The notes beneath the pieces are model-generated. The model worked only from the letters and a program-made list of their open reading frames with translations, was not told the DNA's origin and searched no databases. Made by a program: the position numbers and the translations under genes. This document shows positions 1 to 8,001 of a DNA stretch of 13,372 bases, one piece after another. Within the stretch, counting starts at the first letter, position 1, and each line of letters begins with the position of its first letter. Origin of the DNA: an uncultured Alphaproteobacteria bacterium (GTDB lineage Bacteria > Pseudomonadota > Alphaproteobacteria > Rickettsiales > UBA1997); contig CAJBXX010000228.1 of the NCBI GenBank assembly GCA_903959715.1, positions 1 to 13,372 of the forward strand. The letters run 5' to 3'.

Positions 1-533
1 GGGCTTGATGCCGTTAAAATTGGCGTTTGAATTTCAAGAAAATTTTGCTTCACCATTTCAACGCGAAGCGCGGAAATCACTTGCGAACGCAAGATAATAT
101 TTTTGTGAGTTTTATCACGACGCAAATCGAGAAAACGATATTTTAAACGCAATTCTTCGGGATAATTTTCATTTTCAGCGTTAATTTGAAATGGAATTTG
201 TTCGGCGAGAGATTCAATTATCAACTCTTCGACACGCACTTCAATTTCGCCGGTTTTAATTTTTGTATTAACCGCCTCCGAGTCGCGAGCGACAACATTT
301 CCAATAATCGTAATAACCGATTCAAGTTTGATTGAAGCGATTGCGTCAAGATTAAGATTTGCATTTTGTTGATCGATGACAATTTGTGTTACGCCATAAT
401 GATCGCGTAAGTCGATGAAAATAAGACTACCATGGTCTCGCTTTGAATGAACCCAGCCAGATAATTTAACTTGTTGGGATATGTTGCTTTTGTTCAATGC
501 ACTACAATTGTGCGTTCTAAATTTATGAATCAC
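1..533 (-). CDS. aspS: Aspartyl-tRNA synthetase, N-terminal part (cut by window edge)
   Basis: This class II aminoacyl-tRNA synthetase charges tRNA-Asp (or tRNA-Asp/Asn) with aspartate in the cytoplasm. My translation of the minus strand gives about 177 residues. It opens with the family's RTHNC start region, then an OB-fold anticodon-binding domain with [20 protein letters not shown] (about residues 26-45). The class II core follows with RFLDLRR (about 133-139) and motif 1, FLEIQTPIL (about 165-173). The catalytic remainder lies beyond the left edge. No ATG sits at the expected start. I chose GTG at 533, which gives (V/M)IHKFRTHNC and matches the usual length. The frame stays open only to about 563, with no ATG in between. 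Identity is near certain; the exact start is less so. Confidence 0.93.
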   Translation of the reverse strand, partial: MIHKFRTHNCSALNKSNISQQVKLSGWVHSKRDHGSLIFIDLRDHYGVTQIVIDQQNANLNLDAIASIKLESVITIIGNVVARDSEAVNTKIKTGEIEVRVEELIIESLAEQIPFQINAENENYPEELRLKYRFLDLRRDKTHKNIILRSQVISALRVEMVKQNFLEIQTPILTASS

Positions 534-624
534 AGAGATGTTTGATATGAGTTTATGAGAATTTTAGGATATTTTTATTTGATTTGGTGTAAATGCAAGA
601 ACTATTTTTGTAATTTTAATCATA

Positions 625-663
625 AAAAAATCTTATTTATATTTTGTATAAATAAGATTTTTT
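625..663. terminator. Perfect 16-bp hairpin, probable bidirectional terminator
   Basis: A left arm AAAAAATCTTATTTAT (625-640) and its exact reverse complement (648-663) flank a 7-nt loop. Each strand ends the stem in a T-run, so it could stop transcription either way. On the minus strand it sits 16 nt past the stop of the small ORF at 680-778 and before aspS, so it most likely ends the virB3/small-ORF transcript. The stem is almost pure A/U, which is weak for a classical terminator, but its length and perfection make chance unlikely. Confidence 0.72.
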
Positions 664-679
664 GTAGTTTTATTAAAAA

Positions 680-778
680 CTATTGTTGAGTTTGCTCATT
701 CTCTTTAATTGGAGCGATTTGAGAAACTTTGAAAGGACCTTTTGGTTCAGTGCTTGGAGTGTTTTTTGTTTCTTTCAT
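680..778 (-). CDS. Possible 32-residue small hydrophilic protein
   Basis: ATG at 778 reads 32 codons to TAG at 680. The peptide begins MKETKNTPSTEPKGPF and ends NEQTQQ. It is polar, with prolines, lysines and glutamines, and has no membrane segment or cysteine. I do not recognise it. Two things favour a real gene: the hairpin terminator begins 16 nt after the stop, and the codons fit the local style. It follows virB3 in the same direction after an 87-nt gap and could share its transcript. No Shine-Dalgarno sequence is visible, but that holds for most genes here. It could also be a chance frame in a 3' UTR. Confidence 0.42.
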   Translation of the reverse strand: MKETKNTPSTEPKGPFKVSQIAPIKENEQTQQ

Positions 779-865
779 ATACTTTAAAAATAAAGGTTAA
801 TAAACATTATATAAACTAATTGATTAAAATAACAAATCAAGAACTTATTTAAATAATTTTCAAAT

Positions 866-1174
866 TTAATAAAGGTCATAAGAATTGACGCCACCATAAT
901 AGCTTTTATTTCTACAAACTCGACATTTAGAATTTTTAGCCATAAAAAGCTCAATCGCCCTAGGCTCTTTAAGGCAAATTAACCAAGCAACGCCATGAAA
1001 AAATGGCAATAAAACCAAAAGATATATAAAATTATTGGTAAAAATAAATGTCATTAAACACACCAATAAATTTAATGTAGCAAATGTATAACTAACACCA
1101 AGTAGCATTGGTGGACGAGTAAGACCCAAAAACAAAGGGTCGGCATCGAATTGTCCTCCACTTCCATCGCTCAT
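866..1174 (-). CDS. virB3: VirB3-like type IV secretion system inner-membrane protein
   Basis: VirB3 is a small inner-membrane subunit of VirB-type type IV secretion systems that works with the VirB4 ATPase. This 102-residue protein shows the family signature DPLFLGLTRPPM (residues 12-23) and two adjacent hydrophobic segments (about 26-46 and 48-67). The conserved CLKEPR follows (67-72), with a C-terminal tail holding a CxxC (84-87) and NSYDLY. Length and order match the family. VirB3 genes usually sit directly before virB4. Here the downstream side has only a small ORF, a terminator and aspS, so virB3 stands alone within this window. Expression probably comes from the minus-strand promoter at 1216-1244. 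The assignment is by remembered motif pattern, not by a search. Confidence 0.83.
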   Translation of the reverse strand: MSDGSGGQFDADPLFLGLTRPPMLLGVSYTFATLNLLVCLMTFIFTNNFIYLLVLLPFFHGVAWLICLKEPRAIELFMAKNSKCRVCRNKSYYGGVNSYDLY

Positions 1175-1194
1175 AAATAAATTTTAAAATTAGT

Positions 1195-1223
1195 TTGACA
1201 AAGAATTGCTAATTAATAAAAAT
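1195..1223 (+). promoter_or_regulatory. Putative sigma70-type promoter for the aminotransferase-coaX pair
   Basis: A perfect -35 box TTGACA (1195-1200) is followed after about 16-17 nt by an A-rich -10-like sequence (TAAAAA at 1217-1222). Transcription would start near 1230, leaving about 50 nt of leader before the ATG at 1280. The -10 match is only moderate. It faces the minus-strand promoter at 1216-1244. Confidence 0.45.
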
Positions 1224-1244
1224 ATTTTTCTAAAAAAATGTCAA
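1216..1244 (-). promoter_or_regulatory. Putative sigma70-type promoter for virB3
   Basis: On the minus strand a perfect TTGACA (1244-1239) is followed after 17 nt by TTTTAT (1221-1216). Transcription would start near 1210, about 36 nt before the virB3 start. Its -10 region coincides with that of the plus-strand promoter, so the two polymerases could not bind together. Confidence 0.42.
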
Positions 1245-1279
1245 TCTATTTCTTAAATTTACAAATAAATTAAAATTTT

Positions 1280-2482
1280 ATGTCGTTACTTGCCAAATCT
1301 TTATCCAACATCAAACCATCGCCAACAATTGCCGTTGCAGGCAAAGCTTCGGAGCTCAAAGCTCAAGGCTTCGACATAATTTCTTTAGGGATGGGCGAAC
1401 CCGATTTCGATACTCCCGAAAACATTAAACAAGCCGGCATAAAAGCTATTCAAAATGGCGAAACCAAATATACCGCTGTTGACGGCACTCCGGCTTTAAA
1501 AAAAGCTATAATTGCCAAGTTAAAAAGAGAAAATAATCTTGAATATAAAATCTCGGAAATCTCTGTTAGCACCGGCGCCAAGCAAGTTATTTACAACGCA
1601 CTTATTGCCACTTTAAATCCCGAAGATGAAGTTATAATTCTGGCACCATATTGGGTTTCTTATCCCGACATGGTCTTACTCGGATCAGGCGTCCCAGTTA
1701 TCGCCGAATCTTTTGAGAAAGACAATTTTAAAATTTCACCACGCGAACTTGAATCAAAAATTACCAAAAAAACAAAATGGTTGATTTTAAATTCGCCGAG
1801 CAATCCTACGGGGGCATGTTATTCGGAATCCGAATTGCGTGCTTTGGCCGATGTTTTATTGCGTCATCCGCAAGTTCATATTTTAAGCGACGATATTTAC
1901 GAACATTTAATCTTCGATGATTTAAAATTCGCCACTATCGCCTCGGTTGAACCAAAACTTAAAGAGCGCACTTTAGTGGTAAATGGCGTTTCTAAAAGTT
2001 ATGCCATGACGGGTTGGCGTATCGGCTTCGGTGCTGGTCCCGAAAAATTAATCAAGGCCATGGGAATTATTCAATCGCAAAGCACTTCTTGCCCGAGTTC
2101 AATCAGCCAATCTGCCGCTCTCGAAGCTTATAACGGCACTCAAGAATTCATTAAACCTAACGCCATTTTATTTCAAAAACGCCGTGATATGGTGGTCGAA
2201 ATGTTAAATAAAATTGATGGCATAAATTGCAATACTCCAAACGGCGCGTTCTATGTATTTCCTAGTTGCAAAGGTCTTTACGGCAAAAAAACTCCGAAAG
2301 GTCAAGAAATTAAAAATGACAATGATTTTGCCACTTATCTTCTCGAAGAAGCATTGGTTGCGGTCGTTCCCGGAGTTGCCTTCGGAGCCGAAGGATTCTT
2401 TAGAATTTCTTACGCCGCCAGCGACGAATTTTTACGCAATTCGATGCAAAGAATTACCGACGCTTGCGCTAAATTAAAATAA
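1280..2482 (+). CDS. aspC: Aspartate aminotransferase, PLP-dependent class I
   Basis: This enzyme moves an amino group between aspartate/glutamate and 2-oxo acids using pyridoxal phosphate in the cytoplasm. It links the TCA cycle to amino acid synthesis and may also act on prephenate. The 400-residue length is typical of the AspAT Ib subgroup. Visible landmarks are SLGMGEPDFDTP (35-46), NSPSNPTG (171-178) and SDDIYEH with cofactor-contacting D204 and Y207. The Schiff-base lysine is K239 in VSKSYAMTGWRIG, and R375 in FFRISYA binds the substrate carboxylate. ATG at 1280 gives the normal MSLLAKSLSNIKPSPT start. coaX follows after 4 nt, so the two are probably co-transcribed. The stretch is visibly richer in GC than the genes after 6400. 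Substrate choice within the subgroup cannot be read from sequence alone. Confidence 0.93.
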   Translation: MSLLAKSLSNIKPSPTIAVAGKASELKAQGFDIISLGMGEPDFDTPENIKQAGIKAIQNGETKYTAVDGTPALKKAIIAKLKRENNLEYKISEISVSTGAKQVIYNALIATLNPEDEVIILAPYWVSYPDMVLLGSGVPVIAESFEKDNFKISPRELESKITKKTKWLILNSPSNPTGACYSESELRALADVLLRHPQVHILSDDIYEHLIFDDLKFATIASVEPKLKERTLVVNGVSKSYAMTGWRIGFGAGPEKLIKAMGIIQSQSTSCPSSISQSAALEAYNGTQEFIKPNAILFQKRRDMVVEMLNKIDGINCNTPNGAFYVFPSCKGLYGKKTPKGQEIKNDNDFATYLLEEALVAVVPGVAFGAEGFFRISYAASDEFLRNSMQRITDACAKLK

Positions 2483-2486
2483 TTTT

Positions 2487-3269
2487 ATGCTACTCACCGT
2501 TGACATTGGCAATACAAATATCGTTATTGGATTATTCGAAAAAAATATTTTAAAACATAAATGGCGAATAATTTCTGATCTCAAAAAATCGGTTGATGAT
2601 TATGCTGTTGATATTATCGAATTATGCCTAACCAACAAGGTTGATTGCTTGAATATCAACGGTTGCATCATCGCTTCAGTGGTGCCGATTTTAACCGCAA
2701 GAATTCACGAAGCGATCAAAAAATTTATCAGCGAAACAATTGGTAAAAAAATTTTAATTATCGGCGACGAATCTACAAAATTAGGCATCGACATCAAAAT
2801 TAAAAATAAAAATGAAGTTGGTCATGATCGCTTAATAAATTCAATTGCGGGTTTTAATAAATTCGGCGGAAACCTTATCATTGTTGACTTCGGAACCGCC
2901 ACAACTTTTGATGTTGTTGGACAAAATGGCGAATATCTTGGCGGAATAATCGCCCCCGGAATTAATTTATCGCTCAAAGCCCTTCATGACATGACAGCAC
3001 AACTTCCAAAAATTTCCATCAAAGCTCAAAAAAATGTCATCGGCAAAAGCACGGTGGAAGCAATGAATTCAGGGGTTTATCACGGCTATATCGCCATGGT
3101 CGAAGGTTTAATTAATAAAATTGAAAATGAACTTCAAGTTAAAACAACTCAAATTATCACGGGCGGACTTGCGGAAATATTTAAAGAACCCCTTATCACT
3201 TCAAATACAATTCATCATCAACCCGACCTTACGCTAGAAGGATTAAAGATAGTTTTTGAAAGAAATTAA
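2487..3269 (+). CDS. coaX: Type III pantothenate kinase
   Basis: CoaX phosphorylates pantothenate, the first step of coenzyme A synthesis. It is an ASKHA-fold kinase of about 255-260 residues and this one has 260. Motifs are intact: VDIGNTN phosphate-binding loop with D6 (5-11), VGHDR (111-115), DFGTATT (134-140), GGIIAPG (152-158), TGG (226-228) and the C-terminal HHQPDLTLEGL (243-253). The start lies 4 nt after the aminotransferase stop, so it probably depends on the same transcript. Its presence implies that the cell makes CoA from imported or self-made pantothenate. I see no convincing terminator in the 121 nt between its stop and the convergent guaA stop. Confidence 0.95.
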   Translation: MLLTVDIGNTNIVIGLFEKNILKHKWRIISDLKKSVDDYAVDIIELCLTNKVDCLNINGCIIASVVPILTARIHEAIKKFISETIGKKILIIGDESTKLGIDIKIKNKNEVGHDRLINSIAGFNKFGGNLIIVDFGTATTFDVVGQNGEYLGGIIAPGINLSLKALHDMTAQLPKISIKAQKNVIGKSTVEAMNSGVYHGYIAMVEGLINKIENELQVKTTQIITGGLAEIFKEPLITSNTIHHQPDLTLEGLKIVFERN

Positions 3270-3390
3270 AATGAAATATTGAAGAAAAAAGCAGTCAAAT
3301 TTTTACTAAAAAATTTAATGGAAAAAAGATAAAAAAAACTCAAAAATAGCATCGAATTTTTTTAATTATGCCAAAGTCTAGTAAGAATTT

Positions 3391-4929
3391 TTATTCCCAC
3401 TCAATGGTTCCTGGTGGCTTGGAAGTGTAGTCGTAAACTACGCGATTAATCCCACGCACTTCGTTAATAATGCGATTACTAACTTCGCATAAAAAACTTG
3501 ATTCAAAATTATAAACTTCGGCGGTCATGCCATCGACCGAAGTAACGGCACGAAGCGCCAACACATATTCGTAAGTTCGAGCATCACCCATAACGCCGAC
3601 GGTTTTAACTGGCAGTAAGGCACAAAAGGCTTGCCAAATTTTGTCGTAAAGCCCAGCTTTTTTGATTTCATCGATATAAACCGCATCGGCTTCTTGCAAA
3701 ATTTTGATTTTTTCTTCGGTAATTTCGCCAAGAATTCTAATCGCCAAACCCGGACCTGGAAATGGGTGTCTCGAGACAATAATTTCTGGAACGCCGAGTT
3801 CGCGTCCAAGCGCCCTCACCTCGTCTTTGAACAACATTCGCACCGGTTCGAGAAGTTTTAATTTCATATTTTCGGGCAATCCACCAACATTATGATGCGA
3901 TTTTATGGTTTGACTTGCACCTTTATTTGGATGCGAAGATTCGATAACATCCGGGTAAAGTGTGCCTTGAGCCAAAAACTCCGCACCTTCTATTTTAGAG
4001 GCTTCTTCGTCAAAAACTTCGATGAAAGTTTTGCCAATAATTTTGCGTTTTTGTTCGGGATCGGAAATGTTTTTTAATTTATCTAAAAATAATTTTTTGG
4101 CATCGCAGTAAATAAAATTTGTCGCAAAATTTTTGGTAAAAATTTCTTTAACTTGTTCGCCTTCATTTTTTCGCAACAAGCCGTGATCAACGAAAATGCA
4201 AGTTAATTGCTTGCCAATCGCCTCATTAATTAAAGTTGCAACCACCGATGAATCAACGCCACCGCTTAATCCGCAAATAACTTTTTTATCGCCAACAATT
4301 TTTTTTATTTCAAGAATTTGCTCATTTTTAAAATTTTTCATACTCCAATTTGGCTTACAGCCAGCTATTTCTACGACAAAATTCTTTAAAATCTTAGCAC
4401 CATCAATTGAGTGATAAACTTCGGGATGAAATTGAACGCCGTAAATTTTTTTATCTTCATTGGCGATGCCAGCAAATGGAGCTTTTGGCGTTTTGGCGAT
4501 AACCTCAAAACCTTGCGGAATCTTGCTAATGTGGTCACCGTGACTCATCCATACTTGACGATTTTGAAAATCTTTAAAGAATTTTGAATCTTTAACAATT
4601 TCAATTTCAGCTTTACCAAATTCGCGTTCAAAGGACTTCTCGACCTTACCACCAAGCATATCACAAATTAGTTGTTCGCCATAACAAATGCCGAGAATTG
4701 GAATATTTAAATCAAAAATTTGCGGAGAAATTTTTGGCGCATTTTCTTCGTAAACCGAAGAAGGCCCGCCCGAAAAAATAATTGCTTGTGGCGGATTTTT
4801 TTTAATTTCTTCAAAAGAAATATTAAAATTTTTTACTTCACAAAAAACGCCGAACTCACGCACTCTTCGTGCAATCAATTGCGTAACTTGACTTCCAAAA
4901 TCAATAATAAGAACAGAATTATGCGACAT
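3391..4929 (-). CDS. guaA: GMP synthase (glutamine-hydrolysing)
   Basis: GuaA converts XMP to GMP with ATP and ammonia from glutamine, the last step of guanine nucleotide synthesis. The 512-residue protein has all three parts. The class I glutamine amidotransferase domain has nucleophile C82 in GICYGEQ and the His/Glu pair H168/E170 in FHPE. The ATP pyrophosphatase domain has the P-loop SGGVDSS (222-228). The C-terminal dimerisation domain ends in the family's PPGTIEWE. The residue after YG in the nucleophile elbow is Glu where Met or Gln is usual, a conservative position. It is the last gene of acpS-gpsA-guaA, starting 4 nt after the gpsA stop. Confidence 0.97.
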   Translation of the reverse strand: MSHNSVLIIDFGSQVTQLIARRVREFGVFCEVKNFNISFEEIKKNPPQAIIFSGGPSSVYEENAPKISPQIFDLNIPILGICYGEQLICDMLGGKVEKSFEREFGKAEIEIVKDSKFFKDFQNRQVWMSHGDHISKIPQGFEVIAKTPKAPFAGIANEDKKIYGVQFHPEVYHSIDGAKILKNFVVEIAGCKPNWSMKNFKNEQILEIKKIVGDKKVICGLSGGVDSSVVATLINEAIGKQLTCIFVDHGLLRKNEGEQVKEIFTKNFATNFIYCDAKKLFLDKLKNISDPEQKRKIIGKTFIEVFDEEASKIEGAEFLAQGTLYPDVIESSHPNKGASQTIKSHHNVGGLPENMKLKLLEPVRMLFKDEVRALGRELGVPEIIVSRHPFPGPGLAIRILGEITEEKIKILQEADAVYIDEIKKAGLYDKIWQAFCALLPVKTVGVMGDARTYEYVLALRAVTSVDGMTAEVYNFESSFLCEVSNRIINEVRGINRVVYDYTSKPPGTIEWE

Positions 4930-4933
4930 TTAT

Positions 4934-5905
4934 TTAAGATAAAATTGCTTTAATAAGGCGAGATTTAATTTCGTTTTGCGAAAATTTGCCGACGATAATT
5001 TTACTTATCGCTTCGCATAAATCTAGTTTTAATTTATATTTTTTTGCAAATTCAACAATAATTTTTGCCGAATTCATGCCTTCGTAAGTTGTATTTTTAT
5101 CAGGCTCTTTGCCAAGCGCAAGAAGCATTCCAAGGCTATTATTACGAGATTTTGTTGAGGAGCATGTTAAAAAAATATCACCAAAACCCGCAGGATTTGC
5201 AACATCGCTTGAAGCTTTAATTTTTTTGCACAAAGCTTGAATTTCAGCAATTCCTTTGACCAAAAGCGCTGATTTAGTATTAACTCCGAGCTCAAGCCCA
5301 TCAACCATTCCGCACCCAATTGCTAAAATATTTTTAACGATGCCACAAATTTCGGCGGTTCTCGGATCTTTGAAATATAAAGCTTTAAAATTTTCGTTGT
5401 TAAGAATTTGTATAATTTTTTGTGCAATTTTTTTATTTTTGGAAGCGATCGTTGTTATGCTTGGCACCTCTCTCGCCACTTCTACCGCAAAGTTTGGACC
5501 CGACAAAACTGCACAATTTTTATTTTTTGTGATGCGTTCAAAAGAATCGCTTAAAAGACTTAATGTTTTTCCTTCAAAACCCTTAGAACAAATCACGAAT
5601 CCACAAGTTTTTTTGAAATTATTTTTAGAAATTTTTTCAAAAACATCTTTTATCACGATGCTGGGAACCACTATAAATACAAAGTCTGAATCGTTTTTTA
5701 ATTCACTTCCCGCCTGAATATTTTTGTGCAATTTTAAATTGGGAAAATATTTTGAATTAGAATTTTTTTGATTAATTTCATTGATAACATCTTGCTCAAT
5801 TGAATTCAAATAAACAGCGCAATTATTAATTGCCAAATGATTGGCAAGAGCCGTGCCCCAAGTTCCAGAGCCAATCACCATTACTTTATAATTTTCATTT
5901 TTCAT
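4934..5905 (-). CDS. gpsA: NAD(P)-dependent glycerol-3-phosphate dehydrogenase
   Basis: GpsA reduces dihydroxyacetone phosphate to sn-glycerol 3-phosphate, the backbone for phospholipids, in the cytoplasm. The 323-residue protein has the Rossmann loop GSGTWGTA (12-19), CSKGFEG (106-112) and SGPNFA (135-140). The catalytic lysine is K191 in IVKN, and GFGDIFLTC (240-248) is followed by the substrate-binding SRNN (253-256). Its start lies 17 nt downstream of the acpS stop, and guaA follows after 4 nt, so the three probably form one transcript. Pairing with acpS makes functional sense because both feed lipid synthesis. Confidence 0.96.
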   Translation of the reverse strand: MKNENYKVMVIGSGTWGTALANHLAINNCAVYLNSIEQDVINEINQKNSNSKYFPNLKLHKNIQAGSELKNDSDFVFIVVPSIVIKDVFEKISKNNFKKTCGFVICSKGFEGKTLSLLSDSFERITKNKNCAVLSGPNFAVEVAREVPSITTIASKNKKIAQKIIQILNNENFKALYFKDPRTAEICGIVKNILAIGCGMVDGLELGVNTKSALLVKGIAEIQALCKKIKASSDVANPAGFGDIFLTCSSTKSRNNSLGMLLALGKEPDKNTTYEGMNSAKIIVEFAKKYKLKLDLCEAISKIIVGKFSQNEIKSRLIKAILS

Positions 5906-5922
5906 ATCAAAATTTTTAAAAT

Positions 5923-6339
5923 TTACAAAACTTTTTCAATAATCACCACCGCTCCCGATATTGATTTTTCATCGCTAATAGTCAAATGAATAATAAATTT
6001 TTCGCAGTTCAAAATTTCTTTAATTTTCGCTTCTTTATTGTTTAAAATTTTAATAAAAGGCTTGCCCAATTTATCATTAAAAATTTCAATATCGTTAAAA
6101 TCAATTCCGCGACCAATTCCAACGCCTAGAGCCTTAGAAAAAGCCTCTTTTGAGGCAAATCTTTTAGCAAAAAAATTAATGGAATTTTGATTTAATTTTT
6201 CTTGATTTTTATATCGAGATTCAAAATCATGTAATTCATTTTTTGAAAAAATTTTTTCTTTAAAATTTTTATCAAATTTTTTAATAATTTTTTTAATTCT
6301 ATCATTTGATATTAAATCAATTCCAATTCCAATTATCAT
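5923..6339 (-). CDS. acpS: Holo-[acyl-carrier-protein] synthase
   Basis: AcpS transfers the 4'-phosphopantetheine arm of CoA to the serine of apo-ACP, activating it for fatty acid synthesis. The 138-residue length is normal. The metal-binding Asp is D8 in GIGIDLI (4-10), and the second signature is FASKEAFSKALGVGIGRG (61-78) with metal ligand E65. It is the first gene of the acpS-gpsA-guaA operon. The promoter should lie in the 84-nt spacer shared with the divergent gene at 6424. CoA for this reaction could come through CoaX, encoded nearby. Confidence 0.95.
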   Translation of the reverse strand: MIIGIGIDLISNDRIKKIIKKFDKNFKEKIFSKNELHDFESRYKNQEKLNQNSINFFAKRFASKEAFSKALGVGIGRGIDFNDIEIFNDKLGKPFIKILNNKEAKIKEILNCEKFIIHLTISDEKSISGAVVIIEKVL

Positions 6340-6352
6340 AAAAAACTAAATA

Positions 6353-6394
6353 ATGTTGCATGTTTTTTTATTAATCTTTAAAAATGTACAACAT
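6353..6394. promoter_or_regulatory. Inverted repeat in the acpS / pilus-like gene spacer
   Basis: ATGTTG (6353-6358) and its exact reverse complement CAACAT (6389-6394) bracket an A/T-only core, and the match nearly extends inward (CAT against TACAT). Each arm overlaps a -35-like hexamer: TTGCAT on plus (6356-6361, with TAAAAA 17 nt on at 6379-6384) and TTGTAC on minus. The pair could be an operator or two facing promoters in the divergent spacer. The perfect arms are only 6 bp, so chance is possible. Confidence 0.35.
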
Positions 6395-6423
6395 ATGAAT
6401 TTAAAACTTAACTTTATTTTACA

Positions 6424-8001
6424 ATGATTTCTAACAAAGCAATCGTAGTGCTAATTGGAAATAACGGAACCATCATAACAAAACATAGTGGAAACGCTGT
6501 AACTCATGAATTTGTTGAGAAATTAACCGACGAAAATAAGCCAAATTTAACAAGTTTTTTTGGCAATTCAAAAGGTTATTCAATCTACATAATGCTTGAT
6601 ACCATTGACCAAACCTACAAGAAAAAAACATATCCGTTGATGCGTAAATTCGATCTTGATCGCATCGCCAAACGAGATCTCGCTTCCGACGGCGACAAAG
6701 AAGGCTTGAAGAATTATATTTTATTAAAAAGCCATAAAAATTCCAATCCGCAAAAAAAAACTATTCTAAAAAAAATTGAAACCAATAAATCGGATTGCTT
6801 ATTCATAACCTCTTCTAAATCCGAAACAATTACAACTTGGCTCAATTTTATTTACGAATTACCAAATCGCTTAATCGGCATTTACATGCTTCCCGTTGAA
6901 TGCTTTAATTTTTTCAATCAAATTCTAAAGACCGAATCTTCGCCCATGGCTTTGAAATCGGAATTAAAAACTAAGGAAGGAAATGTTTTTTGTTTAGTAA
7001 TCCAAACCAAAACTGGGGGAGCTCGACAAATTGTATTTTCTGAATCGGGCATAGTTTTTACTCGGGTAGTAAATTACAATTTTGATGAGTTAAATTTTGT
7101 CGAAAAATATTCTCAAGACATTTATAGTACATTTGAATATTTAAAAAGATTATACATAGATTTATCGATTCAAGAATTTGAAGTAATAAATATTTTACCC
7201 GAAAAAGCTTCAATTGAAATAATGCGCACCAAAAATATTGAATTAAACATTCGCAACTATACCGTTCAAACCTCGGTCGATTTGTTAAAGATAAAATATT
7301 TAAAAATCGAAGATGATTATTTTGATATATTAATGAATGATGTGTTTGTTAGATCACAAAAAATTCTAAAATTCTCAAATCAAAGAATAAAAACTGCGGA
7401 AAGCCTATATTTAATACTCAAATCTTCATATTTTTTAAACGCTCTTTTTCTAATTTCCTTTATATTTGTAGCGGTTTTAGTGTTCATCACCAACGAATCA
7501 ATTTCAGAAAAAATTGATAAAGCTCAAGATCAAAAAATCACTGCTCTTAACGAATTTGGCAAAATTAAAAAAAGTTCTCTTCAAGGTACTTACCAAGAAG
7601 GAGTAAAAGAAGTAAGTATCGAAAGGGTTGGTGATATGGGAAGGGTTGAACAGGGGCTCGGCAACTTTGAACACGACTTTGTAAAAACTTATTCTTTAAT
7701 GAATTTTTCCAGAGATTTTGATATAAAATTTAATTCATTTTCATATGGATTATCTTCTTTTAACTCACATAGCTCTGACAATAAAAGCGCGGAAAGGCAA
7801 CTTACTCTAGTTGGTAAGCTTTATAATAAAAGTGGCGATATTGAAAATTTATTTACCGAATTTGATAAATTCGTCGTTCAAATGAAAAAATCATTAGTCG
7901 ATTACGAAATAAAATATAATGAATTGCCTAGAAACATCGATTTCAATCAAAAATATTATGATTTTCCTGTAGAATTTAGAATTATATCCAAAAACAAATG
8001 A
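6424..8001 (+). CDS. GspL / PilM-PilN-like bitopic pilus or secretion assembly protein
   Basis: I infer a fused PilM-PilN (GspL-like) protein that joins a cytoplasmic actin-like domain to the periplasmic alignment complex of a type IV pilus or type II secretion machine. The 525 residues show a cytoplasmic half (about 1-335) with ASKHA-like strand patterns. IMLDTIDQTYKKKTYP (57-71) and GGARQIVFSESGIVFTR (198-214) resemble GspL-like proteins. One membrane helix follows (about 336-355). A linker with a Gly-rich patch (about 400-413) leads to a periplasmic region (455-525) with the strand-helix-strand pattern of the PilN/GspL ferredoxin-like fold. Its stop overlaps the next start as ATGA. The assignment rests on architecture and gene order, since sequence similarity is weak. 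It might instead serve an unrelated envelope complex. Confidence 0.6.
   Translation: MISNKAIVVLIGNNGTIITKHSGNAVTHEFVEKLTDENKPNLTSFFGNSKGYSIYIMLDTIDQTYKKKTYPLMRKFDLDRIAKRDLASDGDKEGLKNYILLKSHKNSNPQKKTILKKIETNKSDCLFITSSKSETITTWLNFIYELPNRLIGIYMLPVECFNFFNQILKTESSPMALKSELKTKEGNVFCLVIQTKTGGARQIVFSESGIVFTRVVNYNFDELNFVEKYSQDIYSTFEYLKRLYIDLSIQEFEVINILPEKASIEIMRTKNIELNIRNYTVQTSVDLLKIKYLKIEDDYFDILMNDVFVRSQKILKFSNQRIKTAESLYLILKSSYFLNALFLISFIFVAVLVFITNESISEKIDKAQDQKITALNEFGKIKKSSLQGTYQEGVKEVSIERVGDMGRVEQGLGNFEHDFVKTYSLMNFSRDFDIKFNSFSYGLSSFNSHSSDNKSAERQLTLVGKLYNKSGDIENLFTEFDKFVVQMKKSLVDYEIKYNELPRNIDFNQKYYDFPVEFRIISKNK

Noticed and set aside
2253..2477. Second plus-strand frame near the end of the aminotransferase gene
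   Set aside because: It is fully inside the aminotransferase, out of frame, and has no domain. I checked it as a possible frameshift and the main frame is intact to R375 and beyond.
3297..3316. A/T-only hairpin (AAATTTTT / AAAAATTT) between coaX and guaA
   Set aside because: The stem is 8 bp of A/U with no T-run after it on either strand. It is expected by chance in this composition. The rest of the 121-nt spacer shows nothing else.
3631..4953. Several plus-strand frames opposite guaA
   Set aside because: All overlap conserved guaA coding sequence on the other strand and read as low-complexity Phe/Asn/Arg-rich peptides.
5256..5717. Open frame of 153 codons on the plus strand opposite gpsA
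   Set aside because: It lies wholly inside gpsA, whose motifs are intact, and its translation has no recognisable domain. AT-rich genes often leave long antisense frames.
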